Below, one piece after another: positions 44,070 to 56,439 of a stretch of 64,000 nt of DNA. The stretch lies in contig NC_090446.1 in assembly GCF_031143425.1 (NCBI RefSeq), positions 657,903,717-657,967,716 on the forward strand, written 5' to 3'. The notes below the pieces were generated by a model. The model searched no databases and was not told where the DNA came from. It saw only the letters and a list, made by a program, of their open reading frames with translations. A program made the translations under genes and the position numbers. Source of the DNA: Pleurodeles waltl. Its lineage: Eukaryota; Chordata; Amphibia; Caudata; Salamandridae. Each line of letters begins with the position of its first letter. Positions within the stretch are counted from its first letter, which is position 1.

Positions 44070-46350
44070 TACTACACAAGATCCTTCCTTGCTTGAAGTA
44101 TGTTTGGAGAATGCGTCACTGATGCCGTCGCTCCGTGACTGGAGTTGAAAACAAACGTTGCATATTTATGAAGTAGAAAAAACAAATCATAATTATTTTT
44201 AGATGAAATAGCAAGGGGGCTCTTTCCTAGTCCGATCATTTTCAAACGTGTGTTAGGATGACGGAAGAACTCAGCCTAATTAAATTGACCAGTAAGTAAT
44301 CAGGCCAGTTTTAAAATTCAGGCCCCGCCTTGCTTCTTAGGTCAAGGGTTCCTGCAGGCCTGTGGCTCCTGTGGTAACAATATTGTCCATCCTTTGAACT
44401 GCAGTCACTACCCAGGGAAGGAGGTGGGGCAGGGGCCTTGAAAAGGCTTTCAATGAAGTCTCGGGTCTCTCAAGTTTGGGCGTCCCAGCCACAGGGGGTG
44501 TTTAACATTCTGCCCCCTCTGTTGTAACTCTCTCTTCAGGGTACAGTACACTTCAGATCGGATTCCCACCACACAGCGATGACAGCCATTCAGCAGGCAC
44601 TGTAATTGCAGAGTTTAAACAGCTCATTTCGCTATTGGCAAGGCTCGGTTTAAAGAGGTGCTAGCAGGCAGCCTGACTGTCTACAGGGGGACTGATCAAA
44701 GCCTGAGAAAGCATCTGGTTTGTCTCTGTGTTGCTGCAGAATCTCCCCCCTCCCGTTCCTCTTTCACACACTCACAGACACATACACACACAAAGAAATT
44801 GTTTAAAAAGTAATTTACGGAAAACCAATACCTGTTCAGTGCCTGAGGCTGAAAGGCGGATGCATATCTGAGAAATTACACATGCATGCAAAGCGTTCAG
44901 GCAGCTTTCCTTGTTGTTTTGTCCAAGCATAAATCTGACTGGGCCTGCACTGGTTCCAGTAGATGCTGTGTGGGGGTTCTCACTCAACTACCATACATGA
45001 AGCCACGAGGACCCCCCAAAAAAGGTTAGTTGGAGTCCGTAGGATTCAGGGAGGGGTGGATCATGAGTTGGGTCGCAAATACTTTGATAAAATGCTGATG
45101 GTGTTCAATTTCCTATTTTTTATTTGTCAAATATGGGGATAGTGTCCGGGAGTCTGCTTAACCTAAGTGGTGGCACCTGGTTGTTTTTGTCCATTATTCT
45201 CCAACCCCTTAGGGTGATGTAAGGTGTTCTACAAATAGATAGCCGAGTTTAAGATAAAATATCATAACATAGTGTATCATTACACAACATGACATATCCT
45301 ATCATAGTCTAAGTGCACATTAACACTGTGCAACGTGAAACATCATAGTGTAACATAGCATAATATAATAGTATAACACAACATATAACTTTCAATAGCA
45401 CGCTATCCCCAGTAAGTAGCTCATCTATGCATGCCTATGACTTTACCAGATTCCAAACAGGCTGAGACAAACTACCCTTTCATCTGTCCTATTAATGAGT
45501 ATTAAAAATGCGGGTCATAATATCACCTGTTAGATACAGACTTACAAACCTGCCACAACCCTCCCGCATTCAGATAAGTAATAGTATTTGATTGTGGCAG
45601 ATTATTGAAGTGGTCCTTAAACTGTGGTCGATAGGCCCCTAGCAGTCACTGATGCTTTTTCAGGTGGTCTATGGGTTCAAGTGACTCTTGCCATTATTTT
45701 CTTCCAAAAATCATATCCATTTTGAGCTAAACAATTATAAGGTTAGAATAAGGTTTCATACAGTAACAGTAATATTTACATTATTACAGAGATGCAGCAA
45801 TGGGCCCTTCCAACCGCCCACAGCATGTGGTTAATCAATCAAAGAAGCGTGCTACAACAGGCAATACCTGTGCTGCAAAGAGGTGTAATCATGGAATGTG
45901 CCCTACCGTAATACTAAACAAAACTTTCTAAATTTGCCTGAAGCACAAGGCTCCAGGCCAATTTCAATAACAAGAATTCTTACTTAAAGTCTACTGTGCT
46001 ACTTCACCAATGTTAATATATCTAGTAAATGTATTAATTGAAAGAATAATGTATATATATATTTTAAAGCATAAGCATTAAAATAAACGTTAGACAGAAG
46101 CTGATTGCTGGTGCAGAACAGAGCACATGTGAAAGTGCACAATCACTGATCGCATTAAAACATTCTCTGACCTAAACTAGTAAACAGCTTCTGACTAAAA
46201 AAAACTTTCAATTGTTTATGATTTTCTAGACAATCATACACTTCTGCACACTTTGACAGTGCTCTAACCTCTCAGTGATCTGTGCATGGATACACAGGCA
46301 GACTGCCTAAAAGGCTCCTCTGCATAACCCTCCATCCTCTGCTCTACATT
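44070..46350. other. Longest stretch without a recognised repeat; no gene seen
   Basis: No exon-like frame is supported. It contains a CA-rich tract (about 44766-44793) and a degenerate block of ATAACATAG-like words (45258-45390) similar in composition to 17830-17890. The remainder could be low-copy host sequence, but nothing positive identifies it. Confidence 0.4.
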
Positions 46351-46355
46351 GGCAG
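46351..46355. repeat. Outer GGCAG target duplication, left
   Basis: An exact match to 52361-52365. Confidence 0.8.
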
Positions 46356-48002
46356 TGTAGGAGGCTGGCCTGGCTTATAGTGGGTACCTTGTGGTACTTA
46401 CACCTTGTGCCAGGTCCAGTTATCCCTTATTAGTAGAATAGAGGTGTTCTAGCAGCTTAGGCTGATAGAGGAAGCTATAGCAGAGCAGCTTAGGCTGAAC
46501 TAGGAGACATGCAAAGCTCCTACTATACCGTATATCATATTGCACTATATCACAAGAAAACACAATACTCAGAGTTACTAAAAATAAAGGTGCTTTATTT
46601 TAGTGACAATATGCCAAAAGTATCTCAGACGATACACTCCCTTAGGAGGTAAGTAATATACACAAATTATATGCACACAAACCAAAATCAGGTAAGTAAC
46701 AGTTAAAAAAGTAGTGCAAACAATGTAGAACACAATAGAATGCAATAGGGAGAAATAGGCGTAGGGGCAACACTAATCATATACTCCAAAAGTGGAATGC
46801 GGACCATGAATTGACCCCAGGCCTAGTGTAGTGTGTAGAGGGTTGAAGGGAGTGTAAGAAAACGCTAAGGGTGTCCAGGATACCCCACCCCAAGACCCTG
46901 AAAAGTAGGAGTAAAGTTACCCTACTACCCCAGAAAGACAGTAAAGTTGAGCTAGGGGATTCTGCAAGGACAACATCTGACTGCTAAACACTGAAGACGG
47001 ATTATAGGACCTGAGTACCTGTAAAGGAAGGGGACCAAGTCCAAGAGTCACGCAAGTGTCTGGGGGGCAGGATCCCCCTAAACCCCAGATGAAAGTGCAA
47101 AAGGGCTGCCTCCGGGTGGAAGAAGCCAAAGATTCTGCAACAACGGAAGGTGCCAGGAACTTCTTTGGTCAAAAGATGTCCCAAGGCATGCAGGAGGATG
47201 CAGAGTTGTTTTCACGCAGAAAGACCGCAAACAAGCCTTGCTAGCTGCGAGAGTTGCGGTTGAGGATTTTGGTTGCAGCTAGGGCCCAGGAAGGACCAGG
47301 ACTTCGCCCCATGAAGGAGGAGACAGAGGGGGCGCTCAGCAACTCAGAGAGTTGCACCCTCAGAAGTACCTGAACAGGCATTTGGAAGGTCTGAGGACAG
47401 CGGTCGACTCAGAGTTACAAAGGAGGGTCCCACGATGTAGGAGTCCAACTCAGCGAGTTGGGCAATGCAGGACGGAATGCTGGGGACCTGGGCTAGGCTG
47501 TGCATGAAGGAAGTCTTGCAAAAGTGCACAGAAGCCCGAGCAGCTGCAGTTCATGCAGTACATAGGATTACTGTCTGGCGTGAGGAGGCAAGGACTTACC
47601 TCCACCAAATTTGGACAGAAGGGCCACTGGACTGTGGGAGACACTTGGACCTAGCTCCTGTGTTCCAGGGACCACGCTCATCAGGATGAGAGGGGACCCA
47701 GAGGACCGGTGATGCAGAAGTTTGGTGCCTGCGTTAGCAGGGGGAAGATTCTGTCGACCCACAGGAGATTTCTTCTTAGCTTCCAGTGCAGGGTGAAGGC
47801 AGACAGCCCTCAGAACATGCACCACCAGGAAACAGTCGAGAAAGCCAGCAGGATGAGGCGTTACAATGTTGCTGGTAGTCTTCTTGCTACTTTTTTGCGG
47901 TTATGCAGGCATCCTGGAGCAGTCAGCGGTCGATCCTTGGCAGAAGTCCAAGAGGGAAGTGCAGAGGAACTCTGGTGAGCTCTTGCATTCGTTATCTGAG
48001 GA

Positions 48003-48007
48003 ATAGC
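48003..48007. repeat. Inner ATAGC target duplication, left
   Basis: An exact match to 51083-51087. Confidence 0.82.
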
Positions 48008-51000
48008 TGTAGGAGGCTGGCCTGGCTTGTAGTGAGTACCTTGTGGTACTTACACCCTGTGCCAGGTCCAGTTATCCCTTATTAGTAGAATAGAGGTGTT
48101 TCTAGAAGCTTAGGCTGATAGAAGGTAGCTATGGCAAAGCTTAGGCTGAACTAGGAGACATGCAAAGCTCCGACTATACCACTTATATCATATAGCACAA
48201 TATCATAAGAAAACACTCAGAGTTACTAAAAATAAAGGTACTTTATTTTTATGACAATATGCCACAAGTATCTCAGTGAGTACCCTCAGTTAGAAGGTAA
48301 GTAATATAGACAAGTTATATGTACACAAACCCAAAACAGGTAAGTAATAGTAAGAAAAGTAATGCAAACAGTGTAGAATTACAATAGGATGCAATAGGTG
48401 AACATAGGTCTAGGGGCAACACAAACCATATACTCCAAAAGTGGAATGCGAATCACGAATGGACCCCAGACCTATGGGAGCTTGTAGAGGGTCACTGGGA
48501 CTGAAATAAAACAGTCAGGGTGTCCAAGATACCCCACCCAAGACCCTGAAAAGTAGGAGTAAAGTACACCTACTACCCCAAAAGGGCACAATAGTCGTGA
48601 TAGGGGGATTCTGCAAGAACCACAAACACCAGCAAAGCACCGAAGACAGATTCCTGGACCTGAGGACATACAAGGCAAGGGGACCAAGTCCAAGAGTCGC
48701 GATAGTGTCCAGGGGGGGCAGGAGCCCAGAAAGGCCCGGATGAAGGTGCAAGAAGGCTGCCTCAGGATGGAAGAAGCTTAGGATTCTGCAACAACAAAGA
48801 GAGCTAGGAACTTCTCCTTTTGAAAGAAGATGTCCCACGGCGTGCTGAAGGTTGCAAAAGTATTTCCACGCATAACTACCGCAAACAAGCCTTGCTAGCT
48901 GCATGGGTTAGCGGTAGAGGTTTTTGGATGCTGCTGGGGACCAGGAAGGACCAGGATGTCGCCCCTTAGAGGAGGACACAGAGGGGGCCCTCAGCAACTC
49001 AGAGAGCCCCCACAGAAGCAGGCAGCACCTGCAGAAGTACCAGAGCAGGCACTTAGAAGATTTATGAACCAGAGCTGGCGCAGAATCACAAAGGAGGGTC
49101 CCACGACTTTGGAGTCCAACTCAGAGGGTTGAGCACTGCAGGACGGAGTGCTGGGGACCCAGGCTAGGCTGTGCACAAAGGAATCCTTGGAGAAGTGCAC
49201 AGAAGCCGGAGCAGCTGCAAATCACGCAGTACACAGGTTTGCAGTCTGGCGTGGGGAGGCAAGGACTTACCTCCACCAAACTTGGACTGAAGGATCATTG
49301 GACTGTGGGGGTCACTTGGATATAGCTCCAGTGTTCCAGGGACCACACTTGTTAGGATGAGAGGGGACCCAGAGGACCGGTGATGCAGTCTTTTGGTGCC
49401 TGCGTTAGCAGGGGGACGATTCAGTCGACCCACGGGAGATTTCTTCTTGGCTTCCAGTGCAGGTTGAAGGCAGACAGCCCTCAGCGCATGTACCACCAGG
49501 AAACAGTCGAGACAACCGGCAGGATAAGGCGCTACAATGTTGCTGGTAGTCGTCTTGCTACTTTGTTGCGGTTTTGCAGGCGTCCTGGAGCAGTCAGCGG
49601 TCGATCCTTGGCAGAAGTCAAAGAGGGAAGTGCAGAGGAACTCTTCTGAGCTCTTGCACTCGTTATCTGAAGAATGCCCCAGAGGAGAGACCCTAAATAG
49701 CCAGAAAAGGAGGTTTGGCTACCAAGAAAGGAGGATTGGCTACCAAGAGAGGTAAGAGCCTATCAGAGGGGGTCTCTGACGTCACCTGCTGGCACTGGCC
49801 ACTCAGAGCATTCCAGTGTGCCCCCAACACCTCTGAATCCAAGATGGCAGAGGTCTGGGACACACTGGAGGAGCTCTGGACACCTCCCCTGGGAGGTACT
49901 GGTCAGGGGAGTGGTCACACCCTTTTCCTTTGTCCAGTTTCGCGGCAGAGCAGGGCTGGGGAATCCCTGAACCGGTGTAGACTGGCTTATGCAGAGATGG
50001 GCACTATCTGTGCCCATCAATGCATTTCCAGAGGCTGGGGGAGGATACTCCTCCCCAGCCCATCACACCTATTTCCAAAGGGAGAGGGTGTACCACCCTC
50101 TCTCAGAGGAAATCCTTTGTTCTGCCTTCCTGTGCCAGGGCTGCCCAGACCCCAGGAGGGCAGAATCCTGACTGAGGGGTTGGCAGCAGCAGCAGCTGCA
50201 GTGGAAACCCCAGAAAGGCAGTTTGGCAGTACCCGGGTTCTGTGCTAGAGACCAGGGGGATCATGGAATTGTCCCCCCAATACCAGAATGGTACAGGGGG
50301 GACAATCCCATGATCTTAGACATGTTACATGGCCATGTTCGGAGTTACCATTGTGAAACTATACATAGGTAGTGACCTATGAATAGTGCACACGTGTAAT
50401 GGTGTCCCAGCACTCACCAAGTCTGGGGAATTTGCCCTGAACGATGTGGGGGCACCTTGGCTAGTGCCAGGGTGCCCACACACTAAGTAACTTGGCACCC
50501 AACCTTCACCAAGTGAGGGTTAGACATATAGGTGACTTATAAGTTACTTATGTGCAGTGAAAAATGGCTGTGAAATAACATGGACGTTATTTCACTTAGG
50601 CTGCAGTGGCAGGCCTGTGTAAGAATTTCCTGAGCTCCCTATGGGTGGCAAAAGAAATGCTGCAGCCCATAGGGATCTCCTGGAACCCCAATACCCTGGG
50701 TACCTAAGTACCATATACAAGGGAATAATATGGGTGTACCAGGGTGCCAATGAGAATTGGTAAATTTAGTCACTAGCCTGCAATTACAACTTTTGAATGC
50801 AGAGAGAGCATAAACACTGAGATGCTGGTTAGCAGAGCCTCAGTGATACAGTTAGGCACCACACAGAGAACACATACAGGCCACAAACCTATGAGCACTG
50901 GGGTTCTGGCTAGCAGGATCCCAGTGACACATAACAAACACACTGACAACATATGGTTTTCACTATGAGCTCTGGGCCCTGGCTAGCAGGATCCCAGTGA

Positions 51001-51082
51001 GACAGTGAAAACACCCTGACATATACTCACAAACAGGCCAAAAGTGGGGGTACCAAGGCTAGAAAGAGGCTACCTTCCTACA
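48008..51082. mobile_element. Inner 3-kb LTR-like unit nested in its own family
   Basis: It begins TGTAGGAGGCTGGCC, ends TACCTTCCTACA, and is 3075 bp long. ATAGC flanks it on both sides (48003-48007, 51083-51087). The outer unit reads straight across the removed insertion: CGTTATCTGAGGA before it and GGAGAGACCCTAAATAGCC after it are contiguous within the inner unit at about 49659-49700. Solo LTR by the same reasoning as the outer unit. Confidence 0.86.
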
Positions 51083-51087
51083 ATAGC
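51083..51087. repeat. Inner ATAGC target duplication, right
   Basis: An exact match to 48003-48007. Confidence 0.82.
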
Positions 51088-52360
51088 CCACAGGAGAGAC
51101 CCTAAATAGCCCACAGAGGAGGATTGGCTACTGAGAAAGGTAAGAACCTATCTGCTGGCACTGGCCACTCAGAGCTGTCCATTGTGCCCTCACACCTCTG
51201 CATCCAAGATGGCAGAGATCTGGGACACACTGGAGAAGCTTTGAGCACCTCCCCTGGGAGGTGCTGGTCAGGGGAGTGGTCACTCCCCTTTCCTTTGTCC
51301 AGTTTCATGCCAGAGAAGGGCTGGGGGATCCCTGAACCGGTATAGACTGGCTTATGCAGAGAGGGCACCATCTGTGCCCATCAAACCATTTCCAGAGGCT
51401 GGGGGAGGCTACTCCTCCCCAGTCCTTCACACCTATTTCCAAAGGGAGAGGGTGTAACACAGTCTCTAAGAGGAAATCCTTTGTTCTGTCTTCCTGGGAC
51501 CGGGCTGCCTAGGCCCCAGGGGGGCAGAAACCTGTCTGAGGGGTTGGCGCAGCAGTAGCTGCAGTGGAGACCCCAGAAAGTTAGTTTGGCAGTACCCGGG
51601 CTCTGTGCTGGAGACCTGGGGATGCATGGAATTGTCACCCCAATACCAGAATGGTATTGGGGTGACAATTCCATGATCCTAGACATGTTACATGGCCATG
51701 TTCAGAGTTACCATTGTGACGCTACATATAGGTATTGACTTATATGTAGTACACGCGTGTAACGGTGTCCCCGCACTCACAAAGTGTGGGGAATTTGCCC
51801 TGAACAATGTGGGGGCACCTTGGCTAGTGCCAGGGTGCCCACACATTAAGTAACTTTGCACCTAACCTTCACCAAGTGAGGGTTAGACATATAGGTGACG
51901 TATAAGTTACTTATGTGCAATGTAAAATGGCTGTGAAATAACGTGGAAGTTATTTCACACAGGCTGCAGTGGCAGTCCTGTGTAAGAATTGTCTGAGCTC
52001 CCTATGGGTGGCAAAAGAATGCTGCAGCCTTATAGGGATCTCCTGGATCCCCAATACCCTGGGTACCTAGGTACCATATACAAGGGAATTATAAGGGTGT
52101 TCCAGTGGGCCAATAAGAATTGGTAAAATTAGTCACTAGCCTGCAGTGAAAATTTTAAAAGCAGAGAGAGCATAAACACTGAGGTTCTGGTTAGCAGAGC
52201 CTCAGTGATACAGTTAGGCACCACACAGGAACACATACAGGGCATACATTATGAGCACTAGGGTCCTGACTAGCAGGATCCCAGTGACACATAGGCAAAA
52301 ACAAACATACATACAGTAAAAATGGGGGTAACATGCCAGGCAAGATGGTACTTTCCTACA

Positions 52361-52365
52361 GGCAG
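52361..52365. repeat. Outer GGCAG target duplication, right
   Basis: An exact match to 46351-46355. Confidence 0.8.
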
Positions 52366-53507
52366 GTACTTTCAGACTGTAAGTACCTACACTTCTTGTG
52401 TTGGAAAGGGGGTGTGCCTACACTTTTGAGCAGAGCTGAAATACTTCCACATTTACAGTACTATTTCCCAGTAGGCCTCTTAATGAACACACGATTTTCT
52501 ATGCAATCACTGTCTTTGTCATCTTTTGACATAAAGATCCTGTATGAAATCAGCTCTGCCCATACCACACGCTGTTGCTTCCCTGAGTCTTCCTAAGACC
52601 AATGCATCCTTGTTACTACTGCTACCCCATCACGTCTGATGAGAGCTGATTTCACATGATTACCTAGTGATTTGTGAACAAGACCTGGGTATTGTAATGG
52701 TGTGTAATTGCTCTCATATTTAAACATGCGGAAGCAGTGCAAAGTAGATGTGCTGAGATCATATAGTGTGTACTTGTTTGTGTATTTGTTGCAAATTAGA
52801 TTTTGAGGTTCAAATTATAGAAAAGGTATGTTGGTCCCTGGCTTGCAGTGGGATTCAGTGTAGCCTGCAGAAGTCAAAAGATTAAGAACCACTAGATTAT
52901 TGTATTCTATTAGAGAAGTGTTGGTGCTCATGTACAGAGGGCTGCAATTTCTTTCCTTTCTGCAGTGGTCATCGGGGTCAAACAGTGAAAGGGTGCTTTG
53001 AAGAGGCACAAGGTAATCATGAACAGGTAGATGTTACCACCAGGTGTGCTTGACACTCCCTAAAGACACCTTATCAGAGTTTATTGATTGGTCCTATTTT
53101 TAAAACGCATGTGGTCCATACTGTCTTGTCTTTTTAGGTGTAAATTGACTATGGAACTTCTGCTTGACATATTGTTACACGTTTTGAAACATACAAAGAT
53201 GGTGCTTTGGGTCCCTCCAGAGAAGTGTTTACCTCTCACCTCAAGCGACTAGCTGTTTGGAATATGGTCTTCTAGTAAGCTCTTGCATTGAAATGCATGA
53301 GGGACCATCTGAAATGTAAACTCATTCATCATACTGCATAGCACATTTAATTTTTTGACTTGTATTCTTTACAGAAAGCAGCTATTGTCGCTGTTTTTGC
53401 CGAGTACTTACAAAGCCAGTAATGTGCTAAACCATGTGTGTGCATACAATTCATGCAAAAAGCATCCGTGACTGTGTTGGCACCTTCATGTCAGGCTATT
53501 AGTATTC
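52366..53507. other. Intergenic, no gene seen
   Basis: Sequence between two LTR insertions without a supported gene or recognised repeat. Confidence 0.45.
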
Positions 53508-53512
53508 CCCTG

Positions 53513-55849
53513 TGTTAAAAATGGGGTCTCTAGTTGGTAGTCGGTTTGCACCCTTTCCAAGTAGGGACCCTCACTCTAGTCAGGATAAGGGAGATACATG
53601 CTCAGATAGCCCCTGCTCACCCCCTTGGTAGGTTGGCATGAGCAGTCAGGCTTATCTCAGAAGCAATGTGTAAAGCATTTGCACATAACACACAGTAATG
53701 CAGTGAAAACACTACAAAAGGACGCCACCCCAGTTTCAGAAAGATAGCCAATATTTATCTTCCTAAAACAAGACCAAAACAATGAAAATCCAACATACAG
53801 TGCTAAAGATATGAATTTTGTAAGATTTATCTTAAAAATACAGTTCCTTGAAGTTGATAGCTCCACCTGGGGCTATCACGGAGTAGTGATCAACAAAACC
53901 AATAGATGGCACGTGCGGTGCCCACAGGTCACAGTGCAGGCAGCGGCTCAGTGATGAGACCAGGGCTGAGGTGTGAAGCAGGGTGGTGCGACGTGCGGTG
54001 TCACCAGGTCACAGTGCAGGCAGCGGCGGCGTCATTGCTGAAGCACTGTCGTCGGTAGGCCCAAGGCAGCGGTGCGGGATGGGATGGGGCTCCGTGACCC
54101 TCTCAAGCGGTGTCCACAGGCCACAGTGCAGGCAGGATGCCTGGTGGTGACACTGGAGTCGATGATGCTGGCATTAGTGGACCGGGGCTGCGGTGTGGGA
54201 TGGGACGGTGCTTTGCGTACCTCACAAGCGGCGTTCACAGGCCACGGTGCAGGCAGCGGCGCCAGTGTCAGCAGGGGCGTCAGTGTTGGGGATGCCCAGG
54301 CTGCGGTGTGAGCAGCCGATGCCGGAGTCCAGGCCCACAGGTCGGGGTGTGAGCAGCGGCTCTGTGAAGTTGTCCAATGACGGCGTCTGTGAGACTACGG
54401 TCATGGTGCGAAGCAGAGCAATGTGAACCCATGCGCGTTGGCAGGTCACGGTGCAGGCCAGTGGCGTCGTTGGCAGCTTTGCAGTGGTTTCTCCTCTTGA
54501 GCAGCACAAAACACACAGTTCCCAGTGCTGCAGGTTGAGGAAACTGAAGTCTTTGGTGCCCCTGAGACTTCCAACAGGAGGCAAGCTCTACTCTAAGCCC
54601 TTGGAGAATTTTCGCAAGCAAGAAACACAGCAAAGTTCACCCTTTGCACTTTTTTCAGGCAATAGAAGCAACTGCAGGCCAGTCCAGCAAAGCAACACAG
54701 CAAAGGGACAGTACTCCTCCTCCAGCTCTTCAGCTCTTCACCTGGGCAGAGGTTCCTCTTGATTCCAGAAAGATTCTAAAAGACTGGGGTTTTGGGTCTT
54801 CTTCTTATACCCCTTTCTGCCTTTGAAGTTGGCAAACTTCAAAGCTAAGTCTAAAGTGTTTGCAAGATTGTTTCTTGTCAGGCCAGGCCCCAGACACACA
54901 CCAGGTGGTCAGAGACTGCATTGTGTGAGGACAGGCACAGTCCTTTCATGAGTGAGTGACCACTCCTCCCCTCCCTTCCAGCACAGATGGCTCATCAGGA
55001 TATTCAGGCTACACCCCAGCCTCATTTGTGTCACTGTTTAGGGGAGAGGTGTGAACAGCGGAGAGGTGTGAGCAGCCCAACTGTCAAACCGACTCATAGA
55101 GGGAATCCACAAACAGGCAGAGTCACAGAATGGATTAAGCAAGAAAGTGCCTACTTTCTAAAAGTGGGATTTTCAAACTAACAATCTAAAAACCAACTTC
55201 ACTAAAAGATGGATTTTTAAACTGTGAGTTCAGAGGCCCTAAACTCCACATTTTAATCTGCTCTCAAAGGGTATCTACGCTTTCGGGATATTTAAAGGCA
55301 GCCCCCGGTTAACCTATGAGAGAGATAGGCCTTGCACAGTGAAAACCGAATTTGGCAGTATTTCACTGTTAGGACATATAAAACACACTAGTGTATGTCC
55401 TATCTTAAACATACACTGCACCCTGCCCTTGGGGCTACCTAGGGCCTACCTTAGGGGTGCCTTACATGTAGTAAAAGGGAAGGCTTAGGCCTGGCAAGTG
55501 GGTACACTTGCCAAGTCAAATTGGCAGTTTAAAACTGCACACACAAACACTGCAGTGGCAGGTCTGAGTCATGTTTAAAGGGCTACTAAGGTGGGTGGCA
55601 CAACCAGTGCTGCAGGCCCACTAGTAGAATTTGATTCACAGGCCCTGGGCACCTCTAGGTATTCCAATATGCCATTTATGGATTAACCAATCCCCAGTAC
55701 GATTTAAATGGGGAGCACTTGCACTTTAGCACTGATTAGCAGTGGTTAAGTGTGCAAAGACAATGAACCAGCAAAAACAGAGTCCAAAACAAGGAGGTCA
55801 GAAGGCAAAATGACAGGGGAGACACGCCAAAAAACTGCCAGGTCTAACA
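53513..55849 (-). repeat. 3' LTR of the Gmr1-like element, 2337 bp
   Basis: On the minus strand it begins TGTTAGACCTGGCAG at 55849 and ends CCCCATTTTTAACA at 53513, with inverted TGTTA/TAACA ends. It is homologous to the solo LTR at 10457-12588 and related to the LTR at 59986-62841. It contains a GC-rich minisatellite at 53910-54470. Confidence 0.82.
53910..54470. repeat. GC-rich minisatellite inside the LTR
   Basis: A CACAGGYCACRGTGCAGGCA-type core recurs at about 53922, 54002, 54112, 54237 and 54450, separated by variable GC-rich spacers of 75-210 bp. On the minus strand it lies in the transcribed part of the LTR. Confidence 0.7.
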
Positions 55850-55861
55850 CATGTCCCCTCC
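55850..55861 (-). promoter_or_regulatory. Polypurine tract of the Gmr1-like element
   Basis: Minus-strand GGAGGGGACATG directly precedes the LTR start TGTTAGACC, at the plus-strand priming position. Confidence 0.7.
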
Positions 55862-55879
55862 AGCTGAGAGTAGGGGGAA

Positions 55880-56290
55880 CTACCCAACCCCTGGGGAGTC
55901 CTCCTCCCTAAGGCGGAAGAACCTGGACAGACCATCAGCGTTGGCGTGTTCTGTGCCAGGGCGGTGTTCCAATGTAAAGTCAATCCCCTGTAGGGAAATG
56001 GACCAGCTGAACAGTTTTGGGTTCTCACCCCTCATCTGCATTAACCATCTGAGAGGCCTGTGGTCAGTCTGAACCCGGAACTGAGACCCAAACAAGTAGG
56101 GTCTTAGCTTCTGCAGTGCCCAGACCACAGCAAAAGCTTCCCTTTGAATTGCACTCCACCTCTGTTCCCTGTGGAGTAGTCTCCTGCTAAGGAAGACTAT
56201 AGGCTGGTCTAGGCCCTCTTCATTTAGCTGTGAAAGTACTGCTCCCACACCATGCTCAGAAGCATCTGTCTGTACCACAAACTACTTGCA
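55880..56290 (-). pseudogene. RNase H domain of the Gmr1-like Pol
   Basis: The frame is open for about 130 residues. It contains the acidic residues of Ty3/Gypsy RNase H: VQTDASEHGVGAVLSQ (first Asp), IQREAFAVVWALQKLRPYL (Glu), FRVQTDHRPLRWL (Asp) and HANADGLSRFF (final Asp). It would degrade the RNA strand during reverse transcription. The frame ends about 30 bp before the LTR, as expected for the C-terminus of Pol. The methionine at 56278 is internal, because the domain is fused downstream of reverse transcriptase. Upstream, the link to the thumb is broken by stops. Confidence 0.85.
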
Positions 56291-56439
56291 GAAGTCAGGG
56301 ACCAGTAGCACGGGTGCCATGCACATGGCTTCCTTCAAGTGTGTCAAAAGCGGTCTGGCATGCCTCAGTCCAGATCACCTGTCTGGACTGCTTCTTAGAA
56401 GTCAGCTATGTCAAGGGAGCAACAATGATGTCATATCCC

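Larger units (their letters stand above)
46356..52360. mobile_element. Outer 3-kb LTR-like unit, interrupted by a copy of itself
   Basis: The unit begins TGTAGGAGGCTGGCC (46356) and ends CTTTCCTACA (52360), with inverted TGTAGGA/TCCTACA ends. GGCAG flanks both sides (46351-46355, 52361-52365), a perfect 5-bp duplication. Subtracting the inner unit and its duplicated target leaves about 2925 bp that aligns along its length with the inner unit. TG...CA ends with a 5-bp duplication and no coding sequence indicate a solo LTR of a large retrotransposon. AATAAA words occur near 46580-46600 on both strands, so orientation is not fixed from sequence alone; I believe the family reads on the minus strand. 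Confidence 0.82.

Noticed and set aside
49715..50248. 177-residue plus-strand frame
   Set aside because: It lies wholly inside the inner 3-kb LTR-like unit; the corresponding sequence in the outer unit does not keep the frame.
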